Shown here piece after piece: positions 10,419-21,790 of a DNA stretch of 64,000 nt. A program made the translations under genes and the position numbers. Numbering within the stretch: the stretch's first letter is position 1; each line of letters opens with the position of its first letter. This DNA is from Heliocidaris erythrogramma (lineage: Eukaryota > Echinodermata > Echinoidea > Camarodonta > Echinometridae): positions 31,563,239 through 31,627,238 of the forward strand of contig CM046864.1 in the NCBI GenBank assembly GCA_025617745.1, in the 5' to 3' direction. The notes under the pieces are model-generated. The model saw only the letters and a program-made list of their open reading frames with translations, did not search any database and was not told the origin of the DNA.

Positions 10419-11506
10419 TGTTACCGGCAAACTGCTATCAGTATCTAGTAGTGCAGGTTGTAATAGCGAGTATACTCGCTATCTGATCTCCCCATATTAT
10501 AAAGGGTTCGAGCGTTGCTAGCTATACTCGCTATCTCCTCTCCTCATTTATAAGTGTTTGAGCGCTGTTAGCGGTTATACTCGCTAAATCCTCTGACCAT
10601 ATTATTTAACGTTCGAGCGCTGTTAGCTGTTCTATTCGCTAATCCTGGTAGCGAACAAGGCACCTAGTACTACTAGGGGAAGGGGCAGCTAGCGAGTATA
10701 CTCCCTATCCACGCTCCAGTACTAGTAGGGGAAGGACAGCTAGCGAGTATACTCACTATCCACGCGCCCAGTACTAGTAGGGGAAGGGCAGCTAGCGAGT
10801 ATACTCACTATCCACGCTCCCAGTACTAGTAGGGGAAGGGCAGCTAGCGAGTATACTCACTATCCACACTCCCGGTACTACTAGGGGAAGGGCAGCTAGC
10901 GAGTATACTCGCTTTCCACGCACCCAGTACTAGTAGGGAAGGGCAGCTAGCGAGGATACTCACTATCCACGCACCATTACTAGTAGGGGAAGGGCAGCTA
11001 GCGAGTATACTCGCTATCCATGCACCAGTACTACTAGGGGAAGGGCAGCTAGCGAGTATACTCGCTTTCACGCACGAGTACTAGTAGGGGAAAGGGCAGC
11101 TAGCGAGTATACTCGCTATCCATGCACCCACTACTAGTAGGGGAAGGGCAACTAGGGAGTATTCTCGCTATCCACGCACCGGAACTAGTAGGGGAAGGGC
11201 AACTAGCGAGTTTACTCGCTATCCACGCACTCAGTACTATAGGGGAAGGGCCAGCTGTCATTGTATACTCGCTATCTCTACACCGAGTACTACTAGGGAA
11301 AGAATTAAAGAATTAAGTGAGACAAAATAATAATACAAAAGACAATTTTTTTAAATAAAAATTTTGAAATAGTACATTAAAAAAGAAACCATTGCAACTT
11401 TGGAATGAAATCAATTGTGAGGGTACCCTACATTATACATGGGACTGTTGCTAGTAAGATGCACCTCGAGATTAAATCTGCAAAGGCTGAATGGTTATGT
11501 CAAGGG
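10419..11506 (+). repeat. Composite repeat, copy 2, with an expanded 52-bp minisatellite
   Basis: Same order as copy 1: left part 10419-10660, minisatellite of about twelve units (10663-11296), right part 11297-11506, truncated by the N gap. Units carry the AGCGAGTATACTCGCT palindrome. Expansion from five to twelve units is the main difference. The repetitive frame on the minus strand at 10844-11071 is simply the translated array. Confidence 0.9.
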
Positions 11507-12006
11507 NNNNNNNNNNNNNNNNNNNNNNNNNNNNNNNNNNNNNNNNNNNNNNNNNNNNNNNNNNNNNNNNNNNNNNNNNNNNNNNNNNNNNNNNNNNNNN
11601 NNNNNNNNNNNNNNNNNNNNNNNNNNNNNNNNNNNNNNNNNNNNNNNNNNNNNNNNNNNNNNNNNNNNNNNNNNNNNNNNNNNNNNNNNNNNNNNNNNNN
11701 NNNNNNNNNNNNNNNNNNNNNNNNNNNNNNNNNNNNNNNNNNNNNNNNNNNNNNNNNNNNNNNNNNNNNNNNNNNNNNNNNNNNNNNNNNNNNNNNNNNN
11801 NNNNNNNNNNNNNNNNNNNNNNNNNNNNNNNNNNNNNNNNNNNNNNNNNNNNNNNNNNNNNNNNNNNNNNNNNNNNNNNNNNNNNNNNNNNNNNNNNNNN
11901 NNNNNNNNNNNNNNNNNNNNNNNNNNNNNNNNNNNNNNNNNNNNNNNNNNNNNNNNNNNNNNNNNNNNNNNNNNNNNNNNNNNNNNNNNNNNNNNNNNNN
12001 NNNNNN
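11507..12006. other. Assembly gap of 500 N
   Basis: Exactly 500 N, which suggests a placeholder of arbitrary size. It falls inside the right part of composite repeat copy 2. Open frames across it are meaningless. Confidence 1.
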
Positions 12007-12084
12007 GGGCTGAAACCTGCGTTGTGTGTTAACGCATCCCTCCATTGTTTCATAGACGCAGGCTATGTTACAGTGGCAAACTCC

Positions 12085-12205
12085 CCGTCCCTCGCATAGG
12101 ACGTTAAATGAGGCCCGTGCAGAGAAGAGTCACCACCTTTGCAAGATTAGAACCAACTTACTCAATACTCGAAGAAGAGTAGGGGGAAACTCCGGTGTAG
12201 TGGTA
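12085..12205 (+). mobile_element. I/Nimb-like LINE 3' UTR fragment
   Basis: The phrases aggacgttaaatgaggcccg, agagtcaccacctttgca and actcgaagaagagtaggg correspond to the minus strand of 13080-13215, which lies downstream of a LINE coding end. It is therefore a diverged second copy of the same 3' UTR, in plus orientation, with no coding sequence. Confidence 0.6.
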
Positions 12206-12925
12206 TACTTGCTCATCACAATCAGTTATATCGGGATGAGAGACTTGAGGGTTACAGTGATTCAGTTTGCTTTTCTCCTCCCAGGCACAGATGACGCCAA
12301 ATACTTAATAATGATACTATTTCAGATCAATATATCATTTGTAAAATGTTATGAATATGCATTCAAAATTTTCTTAATTACTAGAAGCAAAGTAAAATAT
12401 TCTAAGAAGTTTTCGATGTAACTGATGATTCATTTACTTCTTCCATTCATTCACATTTCAATCTTTGTAGCGTAAGCAATGAACAGTTAGGAACAACCGT
12501 ACATTGTTCAAATTAAGATAATAACTGTAATAGTTATTTAACACTTCAAATATTTATTTCAAAGCAAGCAACAAGCACCTAACAATGATTATAATGATAT
12601 ATATATTCGTAGAAGAGCTATGAACATTGCTTAACATGTTCTCAAATGGTTTCTCCCCATACTTTACTGATATTTGATATGATCACTATGCCTTATGATG
12701 ATGATGGTAATGACTAATGACGATGATACTATGCCACAGTATGATTAATGACAGTGATATTCTACCACAGACTATGACCATACAGTGTGTCCAAGAAGTA
12801 AGGAAACCGGATATCATGGCATAAATTTTCTATTATAATGAGTAGTTTCCTTCATGAGATATGCATGTATGAAAAGCTCTACTACTCTTCTTTCATGCTT
12901 GATTTCTGTCCAAATGAGTGGGTAG
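12206..12925. other. Non-coding AT-rich spacer
   Basis: No gene is visible. The open frame running from 12065 to 12421 crosses the LINE 3' UTR fragment and unrelated AT-rich sequence and has no domain. Confidence 0.45.
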
Positions 12926-13501
12926 TTGATTGATTGATTGATTGATTAAATTTTAACGACACTATCAACACAATATGTCATATAAGTGTCTAAACATTAA
13001 TATATAAAGTTTCTTAAAGTACAATATTTGTTTAGTGTGTATGTATGTGATCAGTAGGTTTAATTACGAAGTATATTGGGTAAAAGTGAGCTTAACTACT
13101 TTTCCGGGAAAAATTCCCTACTCTTTTCGAACAGAGAAGCAGGTTCTTTAACGTGCAAGTGGTGTGACTCTCCTTTACACGGGACCGACGGCTTAAAGTC
13201 TCCTCCGAAAGACTAAAAAATTGAATAAAATTGCCCAAAGGCATAGCTGTGGGAAAAAGTTCCTAATCTAGAATCTAATAAATAGGTTGATTTCTTTAAG
13301 AAAATCTATGATGCATAATCGTGGAATTTCGCTAAACAAGGTATTCAGATCAGGGACATTATAAAAATTGTTACGGATGTGAGCAAATTCAATGCATTCA
13401 ATAAGAATATGTTTAACTGTAAGTGTACAGTCACATGATATACAATGTGGTGGGTCCTCTGCTGCAAGCAAATATGAGTGGGTAGTTGAGTAAGAAGCCA
13501 T
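12926..13501 (-). mobile_element. I/Nimb-like LINE 3' fragment: C-terminal coding end, 3' UTR and (ATCA)n tail
   Basis: On the minus strand, 13501-13268 encodes the C-terminal end of a non-LTR retrotransposon ORF2: THSYLL, then a cysteine/histidine cluster (C-x2-C, then H-x4-C in CISCDC and KHILIEC), then DFLKEI. This arrangement is familiar from RNase H-bearing I-group elements. It is followed by a 3' UTR with the gtcggtcccgtgtaaagg region and a tail of atcaatcaatca at 12930-12948. The rest of ORF2 is missing. The 14-bp direct repeat gagtgggtagttga lies at both ends (about 12916 and 13476). Confidence 0.8.
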
Positions 13502-13804
13502 TCAGCTTTTCTGACCTAGCAGCTGACAATGGAATTAATGCTTGGTGAATTTTCACAAAATTGGGGAATGAAAAGGAACCTTACAGATGGTTCGGGACTT
13601 GGGGTATAAAAAAGCTGAAAATTACAGATACTTCGGGAGTCTCATGGTTGAACACACCTTACTTCTGCCACATTCTTTTCCGATATGGCAATTCTTCTTC
13701 GGCCCTTGATGACATTGAGGCTTGACCCCCCTGCTGATATTTTCGTATGTTTCTCCATAACGTAGACTTTCCAGGGCGAGCCCATTCCGTTAGATGAACG
13801 GGGC
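13502..13804. other. Non-coding spacer
   Basis: No gene is visible in this AT-rich stretch between the LINE fragment and the fold-back element. Confidence 0.4.
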
Positions 13805-14425
13805 AACCTCGCTGGTCATGAGGACCGCTATTCATAATGACCGCTATTCATAAGGACCGCTATTCATAACGTGTAAGTTCCTATACCTTAAGGTCTGCCA
13901 TTCATAAAATGGAAAGGGGTCACTATTCATAAAGTCATAAGCAGACGCGGCAGAACGTTGGGCTCGGACAATGAAAGTGGGGGGGGGGGGAGGTGCACCT
14001 TTGTTTAGTGGACAAAAGGTGCCCCTCCACTTCCATAGTTCGAGCCTGACGTTCCGCCGCCTCTGGTCATAAGGACCATTATTAAAAAGGACCGCTATTA
14101 ATAATGTGAGATGAGGGTCACTATTCCTAATTCACATTGAGGGTTATTACTCATAAGAACCACTATTCATATTAGGAGAAGAGGGTCGCTATTCATAATA
14201 CGGATTGAGGGTTGCTATTAATTATAGAAGAGGGTCGCTATTCATAATACGAAATGGGGGTCGTTATACCCTTATGCCGTATTCTGAATAGCGACCCTCT
14301 TCTCCTATTCTGAATAGCGACCCTCTTTTCTTATTATGAATACGGACCCTCTTCTCCTATTATGAATAGCAGCCCTTATGAATAGCGCTCATTGTGAATA
14401 GCGGTCCTTATGACTCGCGAGTGGA
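13805..14425. repeat. Fold-back element of gaatagcgaccctc units
   Basis: From 13820 to about 14275 the units read ggaccgctattcataa and gagggtcgctattcata; from about 14275 to 14420 they read the other way, gaatagcgaccctcttctcc. The ends are inverted: tcatgaggaccgctattca near 13817 pairs with tgaatagcggtccttatga near 14395. No open reading frame is enclosed. The left end also matches, in reverse, the right end of the 48-49.5 kb array. Confidence 0.85.
13947..14060. repeat. Hairpin with 34-bp arms inside the fold-back element
   Basis: gcggcagaacgttgggctcg and its continuation (13947-13980) is the inverse of 14027-14060, with several mismatches. The loop holds a G run and the inverted pair aggtgcacctttgt / acaaaaggtgcccct. 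Confidence 0.85.
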
Positions 14426-14519
14426 CCCCTTCAAAGGATATCTATTTCAACAATTTACACGAAGCTTACAAATAACGATGAACGCTCTTGCCTTTCCCAT
14501 TATCCCCAGTAGTTTTCGG

Positions 14520-16330
14520 AAGTGTGAAAATATATTTTTTCCCTATTTTTTCCCTATTTTATTCCTATTTAAACGAAAATAGGCCTATTTTTTTCCTATG
14601 TTCTTTGGAAAATATGAAAAAATTAGATCTATTTTTTGGCTATTTTTTATTTTTTCCCTATTTAATTCCTATTCTAAGGAAAATAGGCCTATTTTTATTG
14701 TATTTCCCTCGGAAGTAGGAAGAAAATAGAAGTAATTTTAGGCTATTTTTTATTTTTCACCTATTTTCTTCCTATTTCAGGAAAATAGGCCTATTCTTAT
14801 TGTATTTCCCTCGGAAATAGGAAGAAAATGGAAGTAATTTTAGGCTTTTTTTATTTTTCACCTATTTTATTCCTATTTCAGGAAAATAGGCCTATTTTTA
14901 TCCTATTTCCCATGGAAAATATAATAGAAATAGGCCTATTTTTGAGGCTATTTTCTGATTTTTTCCTATTTTTTAGACCTCATTTCTCTCCGGACTATTT
15001 TTTCCCTAGTTTTGGCACTTTTCATTTTTGTCAAAAAATAGTTTTATCCTATTTTTCAGACTAGCTCTAGTTTCATCCTAGTTTTCTCATTATTCTAAAA
15101 CTAGTTTTGTACTATTTTCCAAACTTTTATCTTTCCCCATGATCCAGCACTAGTTTTATCCTATTTTCCAAACTTTATTTTTTTCCAGCACTATAGTTTT
15201 ATTCTAGTTTCCTGACTTCTGTACTTTTGCTGACACTAGTTTTATCATATTTTCCAAACTTTATTTTTTCCAGCACTAGTTTTATTTTAGTTTCCCAACT
15301 ATTGGTTTCTATACATGTAGGTCCTAATCAATCATGAATATTCATGAATAACAATCTAAAATATGAAAACTAGTGGAAATAGATAAATACATTTAGATTT
15401 GGGATTAAGATTTGAACTTTGATAGAGATTTTACTTACATTAAACTATTGTAATGTTGTACACAATTTCAAAAGGCATTTTCATATTTCATTAATAAAAG
15501 TGTAAATCAATTTTAATAATAAAAGTGTAATCTAGTCAGTAACCATTTTTTTATAGCACTACAACTATGTCCCTATTAGTAGCTAGGTATAGGACATAGG
15601 ATGTAGGCTATAGGATTTATAGGAGTAGGAGAGGATAGGATAGGATATGATTACAAGATAGGATTAATAAAATAATAATCAATAATGTCATGAGATTGTT
15701 CCTGTAGACACCCACAGCATTTCTTCTTATAGTTAATTATTTTCTTATTGGTTTTGTAGATTTTTCCTATTTTCTCCCTAGTTTCCCTATTACATTGCAT
15801 TTTCTCAATTAGATTCAATCTATTTTCTGCTTAGTTTTCCACTATTTTATTCCTGTTTTTGTCCTATTTTTTCTGTAGTTTCCCATTATTCAATTCCTAT
15901 TTCCTCCTATTTTATCCTATTTCTCAATCAAATTTTATCCTATTTTCGGCCTAGTTTTCCACTATTTTATTTCTATATTTTTCCTATTTTCCATCTCCCA
16001 CTATTTTCTTCAACGTGTTTTCCCCTATTTTCTACCTAGTTTTCACCTAATTTAATCCTATTTCCATCCTATTTTTGTTTTTTTCCTATTTCCGGAATAA
16101 TTTCGAAGGACTATTTTCTTTCTGGTTTTATCCTATTTTCTTGGAATAAAAATAGGGAAAAATAGGGGAAAAAATAGGAAAAATGTGTTTCAATCCTATT
16201 TTTATCCTATTACAAGTAGCTATCTCTACGCTATACAAAATAGGAAAAAAATAGGAAAAAAATATATTTCCGTTGGTAATTTTTTTGTATATTTTTCCTA
16301 TTTTTACCCTATTTCATTTCGACTTGGGAT
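14520..16330 (+). repeat. CCTATTTT array with embedded ~102-bp and ~50-bp tandem units
   Basis: A 1.8-kb stretch of degenerate tttcctattttattcctattt. At 14580-14990 a ~102-bp unit starting taggcctattttt is repeated about four times. At 15140-15300 a unit with cagcactagttttatcctat recurs. Near 16140-16260 the motif turns to aaaaataggaaaaa, so a short inverted segment is present. Related sequence occurs at 39420-39680, 52800-53010 and 62085-62360. Confidence 0.8.
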
Positions 16331-16948
16331 ACCTTACTTGGATCACCGATGTCACGCATGACCGAGTACAATGTTATCGAATACGATAGCTACGAATTCC
16401 CTTTTTTGCAAGTTTGGGTAAATGGATGAAATGAATGCTTTCACTGATGTCAAAGATGATCTACTACTATACATTGTTAATTTATGTGAACATTTCAATA
16501 ATTTATCCCTATGATGAATGGAAAGATTATTTTTTGTCTCGTGATTCTGTTAAAAGTTGCCTTAGTTTTATGTTAGTATCCGTACGATAATCCCAAAGTT
16601 GTCGCCTTGACACTGCAGTTGCGACTAGTACGTGTTCTTGATATTTCCAAACATTCGCCCAAATTTTCTGGTCACAATAAGAAGCTCTCTTTCTAGGAAA
16701 CGTTCTCCAAGAGCCTCATAAATTCACTGCGAACTCCGTGTCTTGTGGTAACAGGTGGAAAATGTTCTAATCACTAACGTCTGGTGTTCAATCGTAAGTT
16801 GAACCGCTTTACCAGTGATAATCGATGATACCAAGACCCTCTACAATACTTACATAATTAGGTATAATACTCAATGTCAGTCATACTTCAATTACCAAAG
16901 CTTCCAAAAATGTTGTTCATCTTGCAGGCACCTGAGGACAATTTTGTT
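16331..16948. other. Non-coding spacer
   Basis: No open frame, repeat or RNA signature that I recognise. Confidence 0.45.
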
Positions 16949-17304
16949 AATAATAATAATAATAGCCGTTTCTTTTATAGCGCCTTAGCAGTTACAATGT
17001 AACCGACCAAAGCGCTTACAGCATTATTACCCGGTCACTGGATTCATTTGCGATTCTGCACATTACAGTGCACATTCTCCACTTCTCTGGGGAGCATTCC
17101 AGCCAGTCGCCTGTTTCCAAGCGCGCACATGCTAATCCAACCACATTGACGTTCGCATCCTCCCGGGTACCCATTTAACACCTGGGTGGAGAGGAGCAAT
17201 GTAGATAAAATGCCTTGCTTAAGGGCATAAGTGCCGTGCCGGGGTTCGAACACACGACCTTTGCATTCCCAGTCAAGTGATTGAACCACTCGACTACGAC
17301 ACCT
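16949..17304 (-). mobile_element. tRNA-derived SINE, apparently complete
   Basis: Read on the minus strand, the 5' end (17304) starts a tRNA-like head with an A box tagtcgagtgg (17286-17296) and a B box gtgttcgaacc (about 17242-17252), 34-44 bp apart as in RNA polymerase III promoters. A central region containing gcaaggcattttatctac and cacccaggtgttaaatgggt follows, then aagcgctttggtcggttac and ctataaaagaaacggc, and a 3' tail of (TTA)n at 16949-16964. The layout is a head, conserved body and simple-repeat tail. It could mobilise only with a LINE partner. The ORF on this strand (17289-17044) is not a gene. Confidence 0.85.
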
Positions 17305-18549
17305 CTAATTAAAAAAAAGGGTCCTCAGCGTTTCGGGGTCTCTTTTTAACTACTTTTTAGCTACAGCACCCCCAGCAGCCCCTACAGCACCCCCGGATCC
17401 CAGGGGCCTGTCATCTTGATGATATAAAAGGAAAAAAAAATACTCGATCATGTGTGGCATTAGAGAAAGTGTTCGTTTTAGTCTTTCCATTTACCAAAAA
17501 TTTACCACAAAAGAAATGATATTAGTACCTGTTATCCGTACCTTCAATAACTATGCACTCTGTCATATGTGACGTGAGTGATGCAAGTAAGCTATCGGTG
17601 TAAAGGTAAGGAGCTCCTCTTTATATAATTATAAGGTACATCTAAATTGTCAAAGTTAAAAACCTTGAAATATTCACTCTTCTGAATTTGGATTACATAT
17701 TTTTGATACACACTGTAGAGGATAGGTGGGACGCCATGCTGCCCACGTTGATATGCTTTGTAGTGAATTAAATTGTAAAAGCTCTTTAACCCTAGAATAG
17801 ACGCTCGGTAAAAACACTAAATCAACAGAAACGAGCTACGGGAACCCCCTCCCTTTTTGAGACTAAACGTTGGTCAAATAATTTATGCCGATAACCCCAC
17901 CCCCCACCCCCCCCCCCCCCCGAAGACTTTCATATTTACCAAAATCACATTCCCGTGGAAATGATTTTTTTTTCTTCTGCTTTTTCTTTTTCTTTTTTAT
18001 TGCATATCTATAAATATATGCATATTGTCCCAAAAATATCGAAGTTATGTTTCTTATCTTTGCATCGAACCTTATTGAATTCACATTACAATATTGATAA
18101 CTGCCCGTATTCTAGAAAGCCGTCTAACTTTAGGCCAAGCTTAACCCATTGCCTACGGGAACCAGGTAGTCACTGTATTAAGCCTGTGGGAATGAGAGAA
18201 TGAGAGAATTCGGGTTAAACCCCGCCTCAGTGCGCAAATTTAGGCCACTGAATTACGAAGTGCCATGTGTTACCATTTTGATCCTATACAAATCATCATA
18301 TTTCTGTAACTAAGTATAAATAGAATACTTGTCTTGATGAAATTGATTTCCGATGTTAATTCACACCATTAAAAAAAAATTGTTACATAAATGTAATAAT
18401 TAATATGGAACTTTGGGTTGACAAATGGCCTTCCATGAATCAGTGACCTAGGATAACCCAGGCTTAACTTAGCCGCTTTCAAAAAAAGGGCCATTATGCT
18501 CAAATGTACCATATTGAAATTTAATTCATTCTTTTCTCTTTGCTATCAG
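17305..18549. other. Non-coding spacer before the MGAT4-like exon
   Basis: No gene is visible. The segment contains a C run at about 17898-17920, a T/TTTC-rich stretch at 17967-18000 and AT-rich DNA. The last 30 bases, with ttctctttgctatcag, look like an intron 3' end. Confidence 0.5.
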
Positions 18550-19675
18550 GTTTTCTAAAGATTGGTATACCTACAAGTTGAGAGGGAAACGGAACACTAC
18601 TTGACTCAACCTATGGATTCACTAATTAGCAAGTCATCTCCCAAGGAACGCTCACATGTCGTTTGCCCTCATTTTTTAGCTGACTTTCAAGAAGAGAAGC
18701 GCTCCATATTAAGGGGAATGATTAAATACAAGTGGTTACCATATCTAGAAAATGGATTTATCCAAGTCATCCAGGCCCTGGGGTTCTTCAACCCGCCCCT
18801 CGAAAATCTTCGGTCTAATTGCAGGGGTTCGGAGACCAGAGACAGCAGGCGCTCAAAACAATGTGCCGATTTCGCTTTCATGTTCTTTTAAGCCGATAGT
18901 CTATCCCAGTACTACTTCCAAATCGAAAATGACGTATTTCCGACAGCATTGTACATAAAAGCTATTATCCTGTATATTCAGGAAAAGAGCAAGGTCAAAT
19001 GGGTAACTGTGGAGTTCTCTACTTTGGGCTTTATCGGAACGTTCTTTCACGCCCACGACTTGGATAGGCTTTCGAAGTTCACCTTGCTTTTCTATCAGGC
19101 TCAACCCGTCGATTGGCTCTTTAGGTATTTCAAGATTTGAATGGTCAGCACAATAATTATGTAAGGGTGCCCTGGATCTTCCAGCATAGGGGTAAGCAGT
19201 CCTCGCTCAAGGGAAAGGACAAGAGTAAGAGTAAGCGGATATATAAAAGATTTGATCCTGACCAGTCTCAGTACCCAGATGCGGACAATCCCCCAGGAAA
19301 GGCGTACAGCAACATGACGGCATTTGACAAGCACCTGCCTCAGCTGAGTGACAACAAAACATCTGGCATCTTTTGGGAAAAAATAAAAACCTCAAAACGG
19401 CCATGCCGTGGTTCTTGTATTTGATAAACCAACCGTCTTGCAATAGTGACAGGATCGGAAGAGCACCCTACAGACGTATTAAAAGAAGCTGCAGTTGGGT
19501 TGCTCAGGGCTACTTCGCATCGGAAACGCCCGGGCATTGCCTGAATGTAGCACTTTTGTAGAAATCGGACGATTCTTGAATGGTTGTATATTGCCGTAAA
19601 CGTCCAAGAAACAATCACCACTGCGGAGGCATGCCTTGGAATAGTCGTCAGTCAGTCTCGGGTATAATAGGCAGT
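18550..19675 (+). pseudogene. MGAT4-like: MGAT4-like N-acetylglucosaminyltransferase IV pseudogene
   Basis: Functional relatives are Golgi type II enzymes that add a beta-1,4-GlcNAc branch to the alpha-1,3-mannose arm of N-glycans. The segment follows the MGAT4 family in order: IGIPT (18561), VERETEHYLTQ (18577), a long segment ending KQCADFAFMFF, YYFQIENDV where the family has YIQLEDD, WVTVEFSTLGFIG, FYQAQPVDWL, WIFQHRGKQSSL, VLVFDKP, GSEEHPTDVL, and EIGRFLNG near 19550. It lacks the N-terminal exons. A one-base shift at 18576, a TAA at 18889, a TGA at 19138 and shifts near 19140, 19400 and 19445 break the frame, and EDD has become END. A polypyrimidine tract and cag precede 18550, so this looks like a decayed large 3' exon of a duplicated gene rather than a processed copy. 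Family assignment rests on recalled motif order. Confidence 0.85.
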
Positions 19676-20072
19676 TATTACATAGATTGCTGTTTGGATA
19701 CCTCACTAGATTACTAATTCAAGTTTGTGTTCATGCAGAATGTTTTATGCGGTAATAAAGGGAACACATTATTATAAATTGGCGCCTACGTAGGGAGTTT
19801 TATGTTTGTTTGAAACCCCTTAGCTAGGACATTTTTCTTTTCTTTTTAAGTAGAGAAATCTGGAATCTAAATCCGACTTTACTTTTTAATACTTCTTAAA
19901 GATGCGAAACCTTCATTCCTTCTTACATAATTTGAAAGTAAATTTTAAAAAGCAGGATACGCTGTAATGACAAATGTTGATTCTATCACTAATAAACAAA
20001 ATCGTATAAAAAGATGAAAATTATTATGATTATTCTATTTCTTAAGAAGCAGAACCCGAAATATATTGGAAA
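19676..20072. other. Non-coding spacer
   Basis: AT-rich, with no supported feature. Confidence 0.4.
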
Positions 20073-20571
20073 TTCCATTTCACTTTAGTGACATCTTTTA
20101 CTAAAATACTCGAAAAGTTAATTTATTAATGTACAATCAAGTTTCTTATACATTTTGATATTCTGTCTGACACACAATTTGTGTTTAGACGGAACCACTC
20201 AACAATTAATGCTCAACTCTTGTTTCTAGATAAAGTAGCTCATGTTGTTGGTAATAAATCTCATACTGTTGGTACATTTCTAGACTTCTCCAAGGCCTTT
20301 TATACTATTAATCATGATAAACTGCACAGAAAGTTATCCTTTACGGGATTCGAGGAAAGGCCTTGGAGTGCTTAAGGAATTACCTTACCGACTGTACGTT
20401 AGTATCAACGGTCATGGTTCTTATGAAAGATTAGTATCTTTCTTTGTCCCCAAAGGTTCTGTCATATGCCCCTTGTCATTTATTAGTTATATCAATGACT
20501 TCCAATATTCTTCTGAAATCATGTCTTTTTTCTGTCAAGAAAGGATTATTTCTTTTTCAGTTGCATTTTGA
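20073..20571 (+). mobile_element. Non-LTR retrotransposon reverse transcriptase remnant
   Basis: The order of motifs is that of a CR1/Jockey-type reverse transcriptase: FTKILEKLIY near 20095, FRRNHSTINAQLLFLDKV (20184), GTFLDFSKAFYTINHDKL (20271) containing the first catalytic aspartate, then, in the next frame, YVSINGHGSYERLVSF, GSVICPLSF and YINDF. A stop near 20129 and a frameshift near 20350 inactivate it. The segment with the catalytic pair of aspartates is absent. It is a 5'- and 3'-truncated relic. Confidence 0.85.
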
Positions 20572-21289
20572 AAATACCGCAATGTTTTGGTCGTAATACA
20601 TGCAAATTAGATTCTCTTCTCAGAGCAATACGTTTTCAAAGAGGATGAACGTATGTTCATCACGATGGTTTAGAAACTTCAAAACTGTTAATTTGATGTA
20701 TCACCAGAGCTACTCTAATAGTTTGTTTAACCCGCCAAAGAGGTGAGTAAAGTCTGATGAAACAATTTTGTAATAAATAATAATGAGTAGAGATAAAAGA
20801 TAGAGGACAAACATATCCATTTCAGTGTGCGAAATTTGGGTTATTCCAATACATTCAAAAACGTGTGCAAGTCAGCGTAATACTTTTGGAATTAATTTCT
20901 GTTGATCTGGAGTAGCATAAAGAGTGATATTTGGTTTACTGACCCAGGTTTTAGAAAGACAAGCATAAGTGCTTATTCATGTGTAAGTCAAGATATATAT
21001 GATGATAAATAGTTATGATGAGTGTAAACCCAGAGATGATTGATGGTCACCCGTTCATCTCTGATTATTTATTTATTTATTTTGTTATTTTAGTCATCTC
21101 TTTTGTGTCACCAAGAGAGATTCGAGCCAATAGAAGGCTCACTTTCTTTTCGATTCGATTTCCCCCTTCTTCTTACCAACGTCCTCGTAGTTTTGTTCAT
21201 GTTTGACATGAGCTTGTTTATCTTCCGGATATAGGTATAAGAAAGGAAGAAATGTTTCATGAAATATGATTAAAATAGCTAGTCTTTCA
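20572..21289. other. Non-coding spacer
   Basis: No gene is visible. The frame at 21015-21206 has no supporting motif or splice context. Confidence 0.4.
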
Positions 21290-21790
21290 AACACCTTTTA
21301 ACATTTGGCTATTTTAGTTTGATTTTTTTGAAAAATAAACAAGGGAAGAACTCTCAAGAAATAGGTAGAAAATTGAGATTATAAAGCATTATTCAAAAGA
21401 AATTGCCATTTGTTTTCAATGTATTTTAAAATGGGAATATTTCAACATTATAGGCATGTTTTAGTAGTATGAAATTTTAGCCCCGACATATGAAGAAAAT
21501 ATAGAAATGCAGACGAGTAGACCTACTCAAAGTCAAATGAATTAATCAAAGAAAGAAATTTATTATCGTACTTAGAATTCCAACAATGAACCGCTGCCAT
21601 TTTTAGCACATGAGTATTTCTGTACTATCATTCAGGTGCATCGACCATGCATTTAGGCATTGCATGCATTCATTGTAATGAGCACAAAATAATTCTCTAT
21701 AAAGCCACTTAATTGGAATTCTCCTTAAACACGTATTTGATAGACATATAAGGAACAAAGTCTTTCTTATAACATAATCAGGCTGTAAGC
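21290..21790 (-). repeat. Interspersed repeat R500, copy A
   Basis: The reverse complement matches 38820-39360 and 53190-53710. Shared phrases, read on this copy's minus strand, include aaggagaattccaattaag, gatgcacctgaatgat, actcatgtgctaaaaatggc and tttgagtaggtc. It is a family of about 500 bp, with no coding sequence and termini I could not define. Confidence 0.7.

Noticed and set aside
10844-11071. Repetitive SILASCPSPSST protein on the minus strand
   Set aside because: It is the translated 52-bp minisatellite; period and sequence match the DNA repeat exactly.
11405-12099. Several ~200-codon frames on both strands
   Set aside because: They consist almost entirely of N from the assembly gap.
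17242-17304. A true tRNA gene
   Set aside because: The tRNA-like head has A and B boxes but is followed by a SINE body and tail, and I could not fold a complete cloverleaf with confidence.
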